NCBI GenBank assembly: GCA_016194745.1
Contig: JACQBA010000009.1
Coordinates: 1-64,000, forward strand
DNA from: Elusimicrobiota bacterium
GTDB taxonomy: Bacteria > Elusimicrobiota > Elusimicrobia > UBA1565 > JACRDR01
Direction of reading: 5' to 3'
Length of the DNA: 64,000 nt
Positions within the stretch are counted from its first letter, which is position 1; each line of letters opens with the position of its first letter. This document shows positions 10,290 to 19,779 of the stretch, one piece after another. The translations under genes and the position numbers were made by a program. The notes beneath the pieces are model-generated. The model was not told the DNA's origin. It did no database searches and saw only the letters and a program-made list of their open reading frames with translations.

Positions 10290-11188
10290 CACACCTTCTC
10301 CGCGATCTTCTCGCCCAGGATGCCCGACGGCCGAAGGAGCAGCACGAAGATCAGCACGGAAAAGGCGATCACGTCCTTCCAGTCGGAGCCCCGAGGGATG
10401 TAGCCGGCCGCCATGACCTCCATGATCCCCAGGATGAAGCCGCCCAGGACGGCGCCGCGGATGTTCCCGATCCCTCCGAGCACCGCCGCCGTGAACGCCT
10501 TCACGCCTGGCAAGAATCCCAGGTTGTACTTGATCGAGCCGTAGTTGAGCCCGTAGAGCACCCCCGCCGCGCCGCCGAGCGCGCCGCCGACGAGGAAGGT
10601 GAGCGCGATGATGCGGCTCGAGTCGATCCCCATGAGCCCCGCGGTCTCGAGATCGTCCGAACACGCGCGCATCGCCTTGCCGACCTTCGTGTGTTCGATG
10701 AAGAAATGAAGCCCCATCATCAGCCCGATCGCCGAGGCCATGCACACCAGCTGCAGCGAGCTCACTCCCGCGCCTCCGATCGAGAACTGCGTCGCAGCGA
10801 TGAGCTCCGGGAACGACTCCGACTGAGTGCTGACCCACAGGAACACCGCGTTCTGCAGGACGATCGAAACGCCGATCGAGGAGATGAGCGGCGCGAGCTT
10901 CTGCGCGTGCCGCAGCGGCCGGTAGGCGAAGCGCTCGATGACGACGTTCAAAACGCCGGCCCCCGCCATGCTGAGGACGAGCGCGACGATTAGCCCGACC
11001 GGTCCTTGCGGAAGGATCGCCGGCGCGAAGCGGAACACCGCCAGCGCGACGAAGGAGCCCACCATCAGCACTTCGGAATGCGCGAAGTTGATCATCACGA
11101 GTATGCCGTAGACAAGCGTATACCCGAGGGCGATGAGGGAATAGATCGAGCCGAGAGTGAGACCGTTGACCAGCTGCTGAAGGAACAT
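10289..11188 (-). CDS. livH: branched-chain amino-acid ABC transporter permease LivH
   Basis: A 299-residue permease: N-terminal QQLVNGLTLGSIYSLIALGYTLVYGILVMINFAHS, then FIEHTKVGKAMRACSDDLETAGLMGID and VLGGIGNIRGAVLGGFILG, all typical of LivH. It has about 8 membrane segments. Only 28 nt separate it from livK upstream, and livM follows with a 1-nt overlap. Confidence 0.95.
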   Translation of the reverse strand: MFLQQLVNGLTLGSIYSLIALGYTLVYGILVMINFAHSEVLMVGSFVALAVFRFAPAILPQGPVGLIVALVLSMAGAGVLNVVIERFAYRPLRHAQKLAPLISSIGVSIVLQNAVFLWVSTQSESFPELIAATQFSIGGAGVSSLQLVCMASAIGLMMGLHFFIEHTKVGKAMRACSDDLETAGLMGIDSSRIIALTFLVGGALGGAAGVLYGLNYGSIKYNLGFLPGVKAFTAAVLGGIGNIRGAVLGGFILGIMEVMAAGYIPRGSDWKDVIAFSVLIFVLLLRPSGILGEKIAEKV

Positions 11189-11216
11189 CCGCCCCGAGTG
11201 ACTCCCGTGAGAAGAG

Positions 11217-12386
11217 CTACTTTACGGGCGGAAAGCTCCGGTCCTTGAAGCTCGCCTTCGTCATCGTGATGATCTTGTTGAGCGTGTCGCCCTTGGCGTC
11301 GAAGGTCGTTGTCCCCAGCAGGCCGTCGTACTTCGTCTGGTGGAGCGCGTTGATGAGCTTCGCGCGGTCCGGCCCGGACTTCTTGAGCGCCTCGAGCGCG
11401 ATGCGCGTCGCCTCGTAGCCGAAATGGTCGAAAGGCTTGAGCTCGTTGCCCGGCCCGCTGTAGCGCTTCTTGTAGTTCGCGATGAAATCCTTGGCGGTGG
11501 CGAGATACTCGACCGGGATGCCGGTGATCGTGAGATAGGAGCCCTCCGCCGCCGCGCCCGCCACATCGAAGAGCGTCGGCGTCTTCGCTCCGTCGCCGGA
11601 GACGAAAGGAACCGTGATCCCGAGTTCGCGCCCCTGCTTCATGAGAAGCCCCGCCTCGGTGTAGACGCCGCCGAAGTAGATGCCCTCGGGCCCGGTGCTC
11701 TTGATGCGGGTGAGCAATGCCTTGAAATCCTTATCGCCGATGGAGATGCCGTCGAAGCTGTTCACCTTGCCGCCCAGCTTCTCAAAATTCTTCTTGAACT
11801 GTTCGGCGAGGCCCTGGCCGTAGGCCGTCTTGTCGTGCACAACCGACATCTTCCGGTACCCGAGCTTGCTGTACACGTACTGCGCGGCGTACTCGCCCTG
11901 CACGTCGTCGGTCGGCACCACGCGGAAAACGGACTTCTTGCCCGTCCATTTCGGGTTCAGCTGCTGGCCGGTGACGTCCGGGTTCGTGGAGGCCGGCGTG
12001 ATCATCGGGATGCCGGCGCGCGCGTAGATCTTCGCGGCGGGGATCGAGCAGCCGGAGTTGTAATGGCCGATGACGACGGCCACACCGGGGTCCGAAGTGA
12101 TCAAGTTGGCGACGTTGACCGCCTCGCGGGGATCGGCCCGGTCGTCGAGCGCCTTGACCTCCAACGTATAAGGGAACGCCTTCGACTGGTTCGCCTCGGC
12201 CACCGCCATCTCGACCGCGCGTCGCACGCCCTGTCCTTCCGTGCCCATATCGCCCGTCAGCGGCATCGCGACGGCAATGCGGACGGTCTTGGCGCCTTGC
12301 GCGAGCGCCGACCACGCTCCGGCGAGCGCGGAGGCCGCGGCGAGCGTGCAGGCAAGAAGGAACTTGGTGCGGTTGAGGGATTTCAT
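11217..12386 (-). CDS. livK: branched-chain amino-acid ABC transporter substrate-binding protein
   Basis: A 389-residue periplasmic binding protein (Peripla_BP_6 type). It has a signal peptide about 1-30 (LLACTLAAASALAGAWSALAQ), then VRIAVAMPLTGDMGTEGQGVRRAVEMAVAE, HYNSGCSIPAAKIYARAGIPMITPAST and a C-terminal lobe with FGYEATRIALEALKKSG. It is first in the liv operon with a GGAG Shine-Dalgarno sequence. A TATGAT -10 candidate lies at 12431-12436 on this strand. Exact ligand (Leu/Ile/Val or another amino acid) is not determinable. Confidence 0.93.
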   Translation of the reverse strand: MKSLNRTKFLLACTLAAASALAGAWSALAQGAKTVRIAVAMPLTGDMGTEGQGVRRAVEMAVAEANQSKAFPYTLEVKALDDRADPREAVNVANLITSDPGVAVVIGHYNSGCSIPAAKIYARAGIPMITPASTNPDVTGQQLNPKWTGKKSVFRVVPTDDVQGEYAAQYVYSKLGYRKMSVVHDKTAYGQGLAEQFKKNFEKLGGKVNSFDGISIGDKDFKALLTRIKSTGPEGIYFGGVYTEAGLLMKQGRELGITVPFVSGDGAKTPTLFDVAGAAAEGSYLTITGIPVEYLATAKDFIANYKKRYSGPGNELKPFDHFGYEATRIALEALKKSGPDRAKLINALHQTKYDGLLGTTTFDAKGDTLNKIITMTKASFKDRSFPPVK

Positions 12387-12526
12387 CGGGTCATTCTCCA
12401 GATGTCAGGGTGAGCGTCACAAACCGGGGGTATCATACTGAAATCACTTTGGGGGCGCAATCGAATTCCACCCTTGTCCCCGAAGGAGACCCCTGCTACA
12501 GTATCGCCGAGAGGATAGGAGGGGCG

Positions 12527-12916
12527 ATGCGGAAGAAATGGAGTTTCATATTCGCGCCGATGCTGGTCGCGGGCGCGGGTTGGATCGCGTGGGGCCAGTT
12601 CATGCCGCCAATGATGCAGGGCGGCGGCGGCGACTTCGAGGCTAAGTTCCTAGAGGAACTCAAGAAGAAGAGTCCCGATCTATATAAATACGAAAAGGAG
12701 CTTCACGAGATCCAAAAGGAAATCCGCGAAGTCACGACCAGCTACGGCAAGGGCGAGCTCGAACGCTCCACCGCGAAGGCGAAGCTTGTCCCGCTCATGA
12801 GGTCCGAGCGCCAAATCCGGGAGAACCCGGACTACTTGGCGGAGCAGAAGCTCTTCATGTCCACGGCGATGAAGATGCCGGCCGGTGGAGACCCTCGCAA
12901 GCGGCAGGGGCGCTGA
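12527..12916 (+). CDS. small exported coiled-coil protein, function unknown
   Basis: 129 residues. The start MRKKWSFIF has an AGGAGG-type Shine-Dalgarno sequence 4-5 nt upstream; the longer frame lacks one. An N-terminal hydrophobic segment (about 6-22) acts as signal or anchor and is followed by MPPMMQGGGG, then a charged amphipathic region (about 45-110) rich in Lys/Glu heptads such as FEAKFLEELKKKSPDLYKYEKELHEIQKEI. It resembles Spy/CpxP-like or LTXXQ-less periplasmic helical proteins only in general layout. It probably forms a pair with the fibre-like protein 10 nt downstream. Confidence 0.75.
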   Translation: MRKKWSFIFAPMLVAGAGWIAWGQFMPPMMQGGGGDFEAKFLEELKKKSPDLYKYEKELHEIQKEIREVTTSYGKGELERSTAKAKLVPLMRSERQIRENPDYLAEQKLFMSTAMKMPAGGDPRKRQGR

Positions 12917-12926
12917 CGAGGCGCGA

Positions 12927-13691
12927 ATGAAGATCAAGAAAAAGACCCGCCTGAAAGACACCTACATCTACATCGGATTTAGCCGCAACGGGATCAAGGC
13001 GGCTCTGGTGGTCCTGCTCTTGGGAGCGGGAACGGTGAAGCTCGCCTCCGAAAGCATGACTCTGACGACGTACTACCCGTCGCCGTCCGGCATCTACCGC
13101 CTGCTCACGTCGACCCAACGCACGATCCTCGCGCGGGACAGCGGCAATGTCGGCGTCGGCACCAACGCTCCGGGAGCCAAGCTCGACGTAGCCGGCGACG
13201 TGAACGCCGAGGGCGCGCTGTCGATCGGACAACTCGCCAGCGATCCCGCCGTCGCCAAGAACGGGATGCTGTATTACAACACGACTCTCAAGACGTTCCG
13301 CGGGTATCAGAACGGCGAGTGGACCAACATGCTCGGGACCGTGCCTCAGGGAACCGTCTGCGGCATGCGCCATGCCTGCGTCTCTTGGAACGGAGGCGAG
13401 ACCTCCTACGACCAAGGCTGCTACGCCACGTACTACTGGTGGTGGTGGTGGTACATCGAGTATTACTACCCGCTCTTCCGGCTCAACCGCTATGCCTCCA
13501 GCGTTCCTTGCCAAGGCAACGCGCTGACCCTGAGCGTGGATCCCTCCGGCCAGACGGTCGCCGTCAACGGCTGCCCCTCGGGATACGCGGGCGCAACGAC
13601 CCCCGCCTCGGACGTCTTCGGGCATCTTTGGTGGTGGTGGTGGTGGTACTTCCCGGCGAGCGGACATTCGATCTACTGCGTCAAGACCTGA
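12927..13691 (+). CDS. membrane-anchored fibre-like surface protein with poly-Trp tracts
   Basis: 254 residues. The start MKIKKKTRLKDTY is chosen because it lies just after the upstream gene. A basic N-terminus is followed by a transmembrane segment (about 23-36), then the TTYYPSPSGIYRLL motif and a coil-like segment VGVGTNAPGAKLDVAGDVNAEG reminiscent of tail-fibre/trimeric head-collar proteins. Next comes GMLYYNTTLKTFRGYQNGEWTNML. The C-terminal half is Cys-containing with two extraordinary tracts, five and six consecutive tryptophans, flanked by Tyr. It is probably an exported cell-surface filament or adhesin component; the function is unproven. Confidence 0.7.
   Translation: MKIKKKTRLKDTYIYIGFSRNGIKAALVVLLLGAGTVKLASESMTLTTYYPSPSGIYRLLTSTQRTILARDSGNVGVGTNAPGAKLDVAGDVNAEGALSIGQLASDPAVAKNGMLYYNTTLKTFRGYQNGEWTNMLGTVPQGTVCGMRHACVSWNGGETSYDQGCYATYYWWWWWYIEYYYPLFRLNRYASSVPCQGNALTLSVDPSGQTVAVNGCPSGYAGATTPASDVFGHLWWWWWWYFPASGHSIYCVKT
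13437..13451 (+). repeat. (TGG)5 microsatellite encoding five Trp
   Basis: Five perfect TGG units lie inside the fibre-like gene and encode YYWWWWWY. Mononucleotide-codon repetition of Trp is very rare in proteins. Unit changes would keep the frame. Confidence 0.95.
13629..13646 (+). repeat. (TGG)6 microsatellite encoding six Trp
   Basis: Six perfect TGG units in the same gene encode HLWWWWWWYF. This second tract lies about 190 bp after the first, so recombination between the two tracts is also conceivable. Confidence 0.95.
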
Positions 13692-13805
13692 CCCGATCGA
13701 CCGCGGCGGTTGCGTCATCGCGCCAAAGCAATCCGGCCCGATGATCGTCCGGTAGGCTTCCATCCTCCCACGAGCAATCCGGAGGCACGGGATAGGGGAA
13801 TTTGG

Positions 13806-13811
13806 TATAAT
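13806..13811 (+). promoter_or_regulatory. extended -10 TTTGGTATAAT for hopanoid operon
   Basis: A perfect TATAAT with an upstream TGG extension lies 22 nt before the shc ATG. This is the only promoter-like element I see for the whole shc-to-ispH unit. The predicted leader is about 15 nt. Confidence 0.6.
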
Positions 13812-13833
13812 CGCGCGTTGCCACTATCCATAT

Positions 13834-15909
13834 ATGGTTAAGAGAATGGTGTCGGATTGGTTGGTGCCCTTCGGCCGGCCGATGTTCCACAAGCCCAAGG
13901 AATGGGCCAAGAATCTCAAACCCGGCTCCCTTTCCGCAGAACTCGAGGATCATCCGGAGCATCTCGAAGAAGCCATCGACCGGTCCCAAGCGGCTCTCCT
14001 CGGCGAACAGAACCTCGGCGACGGCTATTGGTGCGGTCCGCTCCGGGCCGACACGACGCTCGAGTCGGACACCATCATGCTGCTGCACTTCTTGGGGCGG
14101 CAGGATTCCCCCAAGATCAAGAGATTCGCCCGTTTCATCCTTTCCCAACAGCTTCCCGACGGCGGCTGGCCGATCTTCCGCAACGGTCCGGCCGACATCT
14201 CGGCGACGGTCAAGGCGTATTGGGCGCTCAAGTTCGCCGGCCACAACGCGGAGGAGCCCGCTCTGGTCAAAGCGCGCGAGCGAATTCGCGCCCTCGGCGG
14301 CATCCATCGCGTAAATACCTATTCCAAGTTCTACATGGCCATCTTCGGCCAGTACGATTGGCGCGGCGTACCGACCATCCTGCCGGAACTGATGCTGTTC
14401 CCCAATTGGTTCTACTTCAACATCTACCAGATGTCGGCGTGGACTCGTTCGATCGTAGTCCCCCTCTCCATCGTATGGGCGGACAGCCCGCAGAAGACGT
14501 GCCCCGAGAACGCCCGCCTCGACGAGTTGTTCCCCGACGAGAGGAGATGGGCGCCGCTCAAGGACTGCATGCCGCCGCACTCTTTCTTCTCTTGGACGAA
14601 CTTTTTCCTCTGGTGGGACCGCGGCCTCAAGACGATCGAGGGGCACGGCGGACACTGGATCCGCACCTGGGCGCTCAAGCTCGCCGAGGATTGGATGCTC
14701 GAGCACCTGAAAGGCTCGGACGGGCTCGGGGCGATCTTCCCCGGCATCGTCAACTCGATCATGGCGATGAAGTGCCTCGGATATTCCGACGACGATCCGC
14801 GGCTCGTCAAGCAGATCGGAGTTCTCGAAGGACTCGAACTCGACCACGGCGCGGCGCTCGAGATGCAGCCCTGCCTCTCGCCCATCTGGGACACCGCGAT
14901 CGCAATGATCGCCCTCGCCGAATCGGGCCTCAATCGCGACCACCCCGCGCTCGTCAAGGCGGTCGAGTGGGTCCTCTCATGCGAGATCCGGCGCCCCGGA
15001 GACTGGCGCGTCACCAACAACGTCGGCTCCGTCGGCGGCTGGGCGTTCGAGTTCCGCAACGACTTCTACCCCGACATCGACGACACCGCGATGGTGATGC
15101 TCGCGCTGCGCCACGTGCACCTGGAGGAGCCGCTCGCCCTCGCGCGAGAGAAGGCGTGCCTGCGCGGCCTCCACTGGCTCCTCTCGATGCAGTCCTCGAA
15201 GGGCGGCTGGGCGGCGTTCGACAAGGACAATACGAAGTACATCTTCACGAAGATTCCCTTCGCCGACCACAATGCCATCATCGATCCGCCGACCGCCGAT
15301 ATCACGGCGCGGGTGCTGGAGTTCCTCGGCTACATCGGCTACGACGACTCCTATGGCTGCGTCCGCTCCGCGATCGACTTCCTCAGGAAAGAGCAGGAGA
15401 CGGACGGCTCTTGGTACGGACGCTGGAGCGTGAACTACATTTACGGCACGTGGCAGGTGCTGCGCGGCCTCGCCGCCATCGGCGAGGACATGAGGCAGCC
15501 CTACGTGCAAAAGGCCGCGGAATGGCTCAAGTCGGTCCAACTGCCCGACGGCGGCTGGGGCGAGACCTGCCTCACCTACAACGACCCCTCCAAGAAAGGC
15601 ACGGGACCGGCGACCCCGTCGCAGACGGCGTGGGCGGTCATGGGACTCATGGCGGCCGGCCTCGGCAGCGATCCGGCCGTGCTTCGCGGCATCGAATACC
15701 TGATTTCGACCCAGCGGCCCGACGGGACCTGGGATGAGACCGAGTTCACCGGCACCGGATTTCCGAAAGTGTTCTATCTCGAGTACACGATGTACCGCAA
15801 CTATTTCCCCTTGCTGGCCTTGGGCCAGTATCGCGCGGCCCACTACGACCGGGCTTGGAACGACGACGGTTCCCAAGCCCCCGAAACGGCGCCCGCTGGA
15901 GTCCCGTAA
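13834..15909 (+). CDS. shc: squalene--hopene cyclase
   Basis: A 691-residue class II triterpene cyclase that converts squalene to hopene at the membrane. Seen are the catalytic acid motif D414-I-D416-D417-T, repeated QW motifs such as [41 protein letters not shown] and QRPDGTWDE, and the C-terminal [24 protein letters not shown] characteristic of bacterial SHC. Length matches the family (630-730). It is followed after 4 nt by hpnH and begins an operon for hopanoid synthesis. A second Met lies at codon 5. Squalene-forming genes (hpnCDE or sqs) are not in this window. Confidence 0.97.
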   Translation: MVKRMVSDWLVPFGRPMFHKPKEWAKNLKPGSLSAELEDHPEHLEEAIDRSQAALLGEQNLGDGYWCGPLRADTTLESDTIMLLHFLGRQDSPKIKRFARFILSQQLPDGGWPIFRNGPADISATVKAYWALKFAGHNAEEPALVKARERIRALGGIHRVNTYSKFYMAIFGQYDWRGVPTILPELMLFPNWFYFNIYQMSAWTRSIVVPLSIVWADSPQKTCPENARLDELFPDERRWAPLKDCMPPHSFFSWTNFFLWWDRGLKTIEGHGGHWIRTWALKLAEDWMLEHLKGSDGLGAIFPGIVNSIMAMKCLGYSDDDPRLVKQIGVLEGLELDHGAALEMQPCLSPIWDTAIAMIALAESGLNRDHPALVKAVEWVLSCEIRRPGDWRVTNNVGSVGGWAFEFRNDFYPDIDDTAMVMLALRHVHLEEPLALAREKACLRGLHWLLSMQSSKGGWAAFDKDNTKYIFTKIPFADHNAIIDPPTADITARVLEFLGYIGYDDSYGCVRSAIDFLRKEQETDGSWYGRWSVNYIYGTWQVLRGLAAIGEDMRQPYVQKAAEWLKSVQLPDGGWGETCLTYNDPSKKGTGPATPSQTAWAVMGLMAAGLGSDPAVLRGIEYLISTQRPDGTWDETEFTGTGFPKVFYLEYTMYRNYFPLLALGQYRAAHYDRAWNDDGSQAPETAPAGVP

Positions 15910-15913
15910 ACCA

Positions 15914-17044
15914 ATGGCCATGTCCCTGCAGGCGCAGTTGTCGGTGTTCAAGTATCTCCTCACGACCCGGATGAAGGGCGTGGAGAAGTACCCCGTCGTC
16001 ATGATGCTCGAGCCGCTGTTCGCATGCAACCTCGAGTGCGCGGGCTGCGGCAAGATCCAATACCCCACCGACATCCTCCGCAAGCGCCTCACGCCCGAAG
16101 AGTGCTTCGAGTCGGTCGAGGAATGCGGCGCGCCTGTCGTGACGGTCGCGGGCGGAGAGCCCCTCATCCATCCCGACATCGACAAAATCATCCAGGGGCT
16201 CATCGACCGCAAGAAAGTCGTCTATCTCTGCTCCAACGCGATCCTGCTCGAGAAGAACCTCCACCGTTTCAAACCCTCGCCTTACCTCATTTTCTCGATC
16301 CATCTGGACGGCTCGGAGAAGACGCACGACCGCATGGTCTGCAAGGACGGCGTCTATAAGGCAGCCATCAGCGCGATCAAGCTCGCCAAGGCGAAGGGCT
16401 TCCAGGTGATGACGAACACCACGATCTTCCAAGGCGAGGACGCCGCCGAGTTCCGCGAGTTCTTCGATAAGAACATGCGCATGGGCGTCGACGGCATGAT
16501 GATCTCCCCCGGCTACGCCTACGAGAAGGCGCCGCAGCAGGACATCTTCCTCAAGATGGAGCAGACGCACGCGTGGTTCCGCGAAGCGCTCAAGGACCGG
16601 AAGGAAAAGGGCTGGCAGTTCAACCACAGCCCGTTCTACCTCGACTTCCTCGAGGGAAAGCGCGACTACGACTGCACGCCGTGGGGCCTGCCGCTGCGCA
16701 ACGTGTTCGGCTGGCAGCGCCCGTGCTACCTGATGGCCGAGGGCGGCTACGCTTCGACCTACAAGGAACTGCTCGAAACGACGGATTGGGCCTTGTACGG
16801 TCACGCCTCGGGCAACCCGAAGTGCGCCAACTGCATGACGCACTGCGGCTTCGAGCCGACCGCGGTCAGGGACAGCTTCTCCGGCTTCGGCAAATTCCTC
16901 GAAATGGTGTACGATTTCGCGACGGTGAAGGGGCCGCAGAAGGCTCGCGCGACCTCCGACGCGATCGTGGCCTCCGTCGAAAACGGCGGGGCGGTCCCGG
17001 CGGCCGCCAAGCCCTCTCCCCGCGACACGGCCGGCGTCCACTGA
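15914..17044 (+). CDS. hpnH: HpnH: adenosyl-hopene synthase, radical SAM
   Basis: A 376-residue radical-SAM enzyme that attaches the adenosyl moiety to diploptene, the first committed step of extended (C35) hopanoids. The cluster motif C38-x3-C42-x2-C45 lies in [16 protein letters not shown], which is nearly diagnostic of HpnH. A SPASM-like C-terminal Cys region ([17 protein letters not shown]) is also present. The start [10 protein letters not shown] lies 4 nt after the shc stop; the longer frame overlaps shc out of frame and is rejected. The C-terminal 25 residues are Ala/Pro-rich. Confidence 0.97.
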   Translation: MAMSLQAQLSVFKYLLTTRMKGVEKYPVVMMLEPLFACNLECAGCGKIQYPTDILRKRLTPEECFESVEECGAPVVTVAGGEPLIHPDIDKIIQGLIDRKKVVYLCSNAILLEKNLHRFKPSPYLIFSIHLDGSEKTHDRMVCKDGVYKAAISAIKLAKAKGFQVMTNTTIFQGEDAAEFREFFDKNMRMGVDGMMISPGYAYEKAPQQDIFLKMEQTHAWFREALKDRKEKGWQFNHSPFYLDFLEGKRDYDCTPWGLPLRNVFGWQRPCYLMAEGGYASTYKELLETTDWALYGHASGNPKCANCMTHCGFEPTAVRDSFSGFGKFLEMVYDFATVKGPQKARATSDAIVASVENGGAVPAAAKPSPRDTAGVH

Positions 17045-17069
17045 CCGGGCTCGCGTCGCCCCCCTCTTG

Positions 17070-18146
17070 ATGGAAACCGCATTCGTCACCGGAGGCACCG
17101 GCTTCGTCGGGGCCAGCGTCGTGCGCGTGCTCCTCGAAAAGGGCCTGCGCGTGCGCGCGCTCGCCCGGAAGGGCTCCAACCGGAAGAATCTCGAAGGCTT
17201 GGGCGTAGATATCGTCGAGGGCGATTTGACCGTTCCCGCGTCGATCAAGGCAGCGTGCAAGGGCGTCCGCTACGTGTTCCACGTCGCGGCCGACTACCGC
17301 ATCTGGGTGCGCGACCCGCAGACGATGCGCGACGCCAACATCGAAGGGACGCGGAACGTGCTCGAAGCGGCCGCCGCGGCCGGCGCGGAGAGGATCGTGC
17401 ACTGCTCGAGCGTCGCGGCGATCAAAGTCCCCCGCGACCGCACTCCCGTGGACGAGACCTCCGAATACAAGGACGAGTCCGAGATCGTCAGTCTCTACAA
17501 GCAGACGAAGTGGCTCTCCGAGAAAGTGGCCGTCTCCCTCGCGAAAGCGGGAGCGCCCGTGGTGATCGTCAATCCGGCCGCGCCCATCGGCCCCTACGAC
17601 ATCAAGCCAACCCCGACGGGACGAATCGTGGTCGATTTCCTGAGCGGCCGCATCCCGTCCTACATCGACACCGGGCTCAACGTGGTCCACGTGCGCGACG
17701 TGGCGGAAGGGCATTGGCTGGCCGCGCTCAAGGGAAGGATCGGGGAGCGCTATATCCTCGGCGGAGAGAACCTGACCTTCAAGCAGATGCTGGACCTTCT
17801 CGCGCAGGAAACGGGCATGCCCGCCCCGTGGTTCAAGGCTCCCTTCCCGCTGGCCCTCGCCTTCGCCGCGGCCGACACCGCCATCGCCCGGATCCGCGGG
17901 ACGGAGCCAATGGCGCCGCTCGACGCGGTGAAGATGGCGCGGCATTTCATGTTTTACGATTCCGCCAAGGCGGCGCGCGAGCTCTCCCTGCCCAGGACTC
18001 CGGCGCGGGAAGCCCTTCGAGACGCGGCGGAGTGGTTCCTCCGCAACGGCTACGTGAAAAACGAGGCCAAGGTGCGGCGCGCGCTGGAGACGATCGCGGC
18101 GCGCAGGGCGTCCGCGACGGCCCCCACGGCGGCGGCCGCGGCATGA
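17070..18146 (+). CDS. hpnA: HpnA: hopanoid-associated NAD-dependent sugar epimerase
   Basis: A 358-residue extended short-chain dehydrogenase. The cofactor loop is TGGTGFVGASVVR at the N-terminus, followed by EGDLTVPAS, HVAADYRIWVRDP (typical of HpnA) and the active-site Tyr-x3-Lys in SLYKQTKWLSE. Family members occur in hopanoid clusters and are thought to modify the ribose/sugar side chain. ATG 17070 is preferred to the TTG one codon upstream. It overlaps the next gene as ATGA. Confidence 0.93.
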   Translation: METAFVTGGTGFVGASVVRVLLEKGLRVRALARKGSNRKNLEGLGVDIVEGDLTVPASIKAACKGVRYVFHVAADYRIWVRDPQTMRDANIEGTRNVLEAAAAAGAERIVHCSSVAAIKVPRDRTPVDETSEYKDESEIVSLYKQTKWLSEKVAVSLAKAGAPVVIVNPAAPIGPYDIKPTPTGRIVVDFLSGRIPSYIDTGLNVVHVRDVAEGHWLAALKGRIGERYILGGENLTFKQMLDLLAQETGMPAPWFKAPFPLALAFAAADTAIARIRGTEPMAPLDAVKMARHFMFYDSAKAARELSLPRTPAREALRDAAEWFLRNGYVKNEAKVRRALETIAARRASATAPTAAAAA

Positions 18147-18841
18147 TCGTCGTCACCGCCGCGACGCCGTGGGAGTCTCAGCCTCTCGTCAGGCGCTGGT
18201 CGCTGGCGTCCGCCGGCGAGGGCCTCTTCAAGGGCGCGCTCGACGGCCGGCGTCTTGTCGTGGCGCAGACCGGCGTAGGCCTGGTGAAGACGCGGCAGAC
18301 GCTTTCCAGGATCGAGACCGGAGAGCCCGTCATCGCCGTGAGCTCAGGGCTTTGCGGCGCTCTCCAGCCGGGGATCAAGCCGGGCGACCTCGCGGTCGAC
18401 CTGCGCGGCGCGCCGATCGAAGCGGTCGAGGCGGCGCGCGAGACGGCCCGCGCCCTGGGCCTCGGATTCCACGCCGGGATCTTCCACACCTCCGCGCGCG
18501 TCGAATCGCGTCCGGAGGCCAAGCGTGAGCTCGGACGGAGTCTGCGGGCCGTCGCCGTCGACATGGAAAGCGCGGCGGTGCGCGAGTGGTGCGCGTCGCG
18601 CGGCGGGCTCTTCCTCGGCGCGCGCGCGGTGCTCGACGCCGTCGACGACCGCCTGCCGGACGGCGCGCCCGAAGACGCCTCGGCGGGGGCCCTGGCGCGC
18701 TACGCCCTGGCGCATTGGTCTGACCTCCCGCTCCTCTTGCGCCTCGGCGCCCGCCAGCGGCGCGCAATGAGAGATCTTGCCGATTTCTTGGACCGGTGGC
18801 TGAGGACTCTGCCGGTCGAGGAGGCCGCGCAACGAAGATGA
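18143..18841 (+). CDS. hpnG: HpnG-like hopanoid-associated nucleoside phosphorylase
   Basis: A 232-residue protein of the purine-nucleoside/MTA phosphorylase superfamily: VTAATPWE at the N-terminus, SSGLCGALQPGIKPGDLAV, then AVDMESAAVREWC, the conserved D-M-E-S ribose-binding motif. In the known pathway HpnG removes adenine from adenosylhopane to give ribosylhopane. Position between hpnA and the prenyl synthase, with ATGA overlaps on both sides, supports that role. It is more divergent from the standard nucleosidase set than its neighbours, hence the lower certainty on the symbol. Confidence 0.85.
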   Translation: MIVVTAATPWESQPLVRRWSLASAGEGLFKGALDGRRLVVAQTGVGLVKTRQTLSRIETGEPVIAVSSGLCGALQPGIKPGDLAVDLRGAPIEAVEAARETARALGLGFHAGIFHTSARVESRPEAKRELGRSLRAVAVDMESAAVREWCASRGGLFLGARAVLDAVDDRLPDGAPEDASAGALARYALAHWSDLPLLLRLGARQRRAMRDLADFLDRWLRTLPVEEAAQRR

Positions 18842-19779
18842 ACCCCGTCTTGGAGAATTACCTCAAGGACAAAGGAGCGCTCGTCGACAAAGAGCTCAAA
18901 CGGCTCATCGCGGCGGACGCCCGCGCGGCGATCCCCTTCCTCGGACCCCAGCCCGAGACGCTGCGTAAGGCGATGACCTACTCCCTCATGGCCGGCGGAA
19001 AGCGCCTGCGCCCCATCCTGGTCCTCGCGGCTGCGGAATGCTGCGGGAAGCAAGGGACGCGGGCCCTCAAGACGGCCTGCGCGCTCGAGATGATCCATAC
19101 GTACTCGCTGATCCACGACGATCTCCCAGCGATGGACGACGACGACCTTCGCCGCGGAAAGCCGACGAACCACAAGGTCTTCGGCGAGGCGATCGCCATC
19201 CTGGCGGGAGACGGCCTGCTGACCTACGCCTTCGAACTGGCGGCGGCGAACGCGCAGGAGGCGAAGCTCGACGCGTCCGACGGCTACGAGCTCGTGCGGG
19301 TCATCGCCTCCGGCGCGGGCGCCCGCGGCATGGTCGGAGGGCAAGTCGCCGACCTCGAGGCCGAGGGATGGAAGGGCCTGCGCAACGGCAAGGCCGCCGC
19401 CGCCAAGAAGCTCCTCGAGTACATCCATATCCACAAGACCGCTGCGCTCATCACGGCTTCCGTCGAGGCCGGCGCCATCCTGGGCGGCGCCACCGCCGCC
19501 CAGCGGGCCGCGCTGCGGGAGTACGGGCGCGCCATCGGCCTCGCGTTCCAGATCGCCGACGACGTCCTCGACGTCGTGGGAGAGAAGAAGCTGCTCGGCA
19601 AGAGCGGCTCGGACGCAGCCAACGAGAAACTCACCTACGCGAGGCTCTACGGGATCGACGCCTCGCGCGGGATGGCCCGGGAGCTCATCGAGAGGGCCCA
19701 TCGATCTTTGTCCATATTCGGTAAGCGGGCGCGCGTGCTGGACGCGCTCGCCGACTACATCGTCGAGAGAGAAAAATGA
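18838..19779 (+). CDS. ispA: farnesyl/geranylgeranyl diphosphate synthase
   Basis: A 313-residue all-trans short-chain prenyl diphosphate synthase: first aspartate-rich motif DDLPAMDDDDLRRG, LMAGGKRLRP, and second motif FQIADDVLDVVG. It condenses IPP with allylic diphosphates to give C15 (or C20). FPP would feed squalene and hopene synthesis. The start MNPVLENYLK overlaps the hpnG stop as ATGA, and the end overlaps dxs by 4 nt. Chain length is not certain from sequence, so the symbol ispA is provisional. Confidence 0.92.
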   Translation: MNPVLENYLKDKGALVDKELKRLIAADARAAIPFLGPQPETLRKAMTYSLMAGGKRLRPILVLAAAECCGKQGTRALKTACALEMIHTYSLIHDDLPAMDDDDLRRGKPTNHKVFGEAIAILAGDGLLTYAFELAAANAQEAKLDASDGYELVRVIASGAGARGMVGGQVADLEAEGWKGLRNGKAAAAKKLLEYIHIHKTAALITASVEAGAILGGATAAQRAALREYGRAIGLAFQIADDVLDVVGEKKLLGKSGSDAANEKLTYARLYGIDASRGMARELIERAHRSLSIFGKRARVLDALADYIVEREK

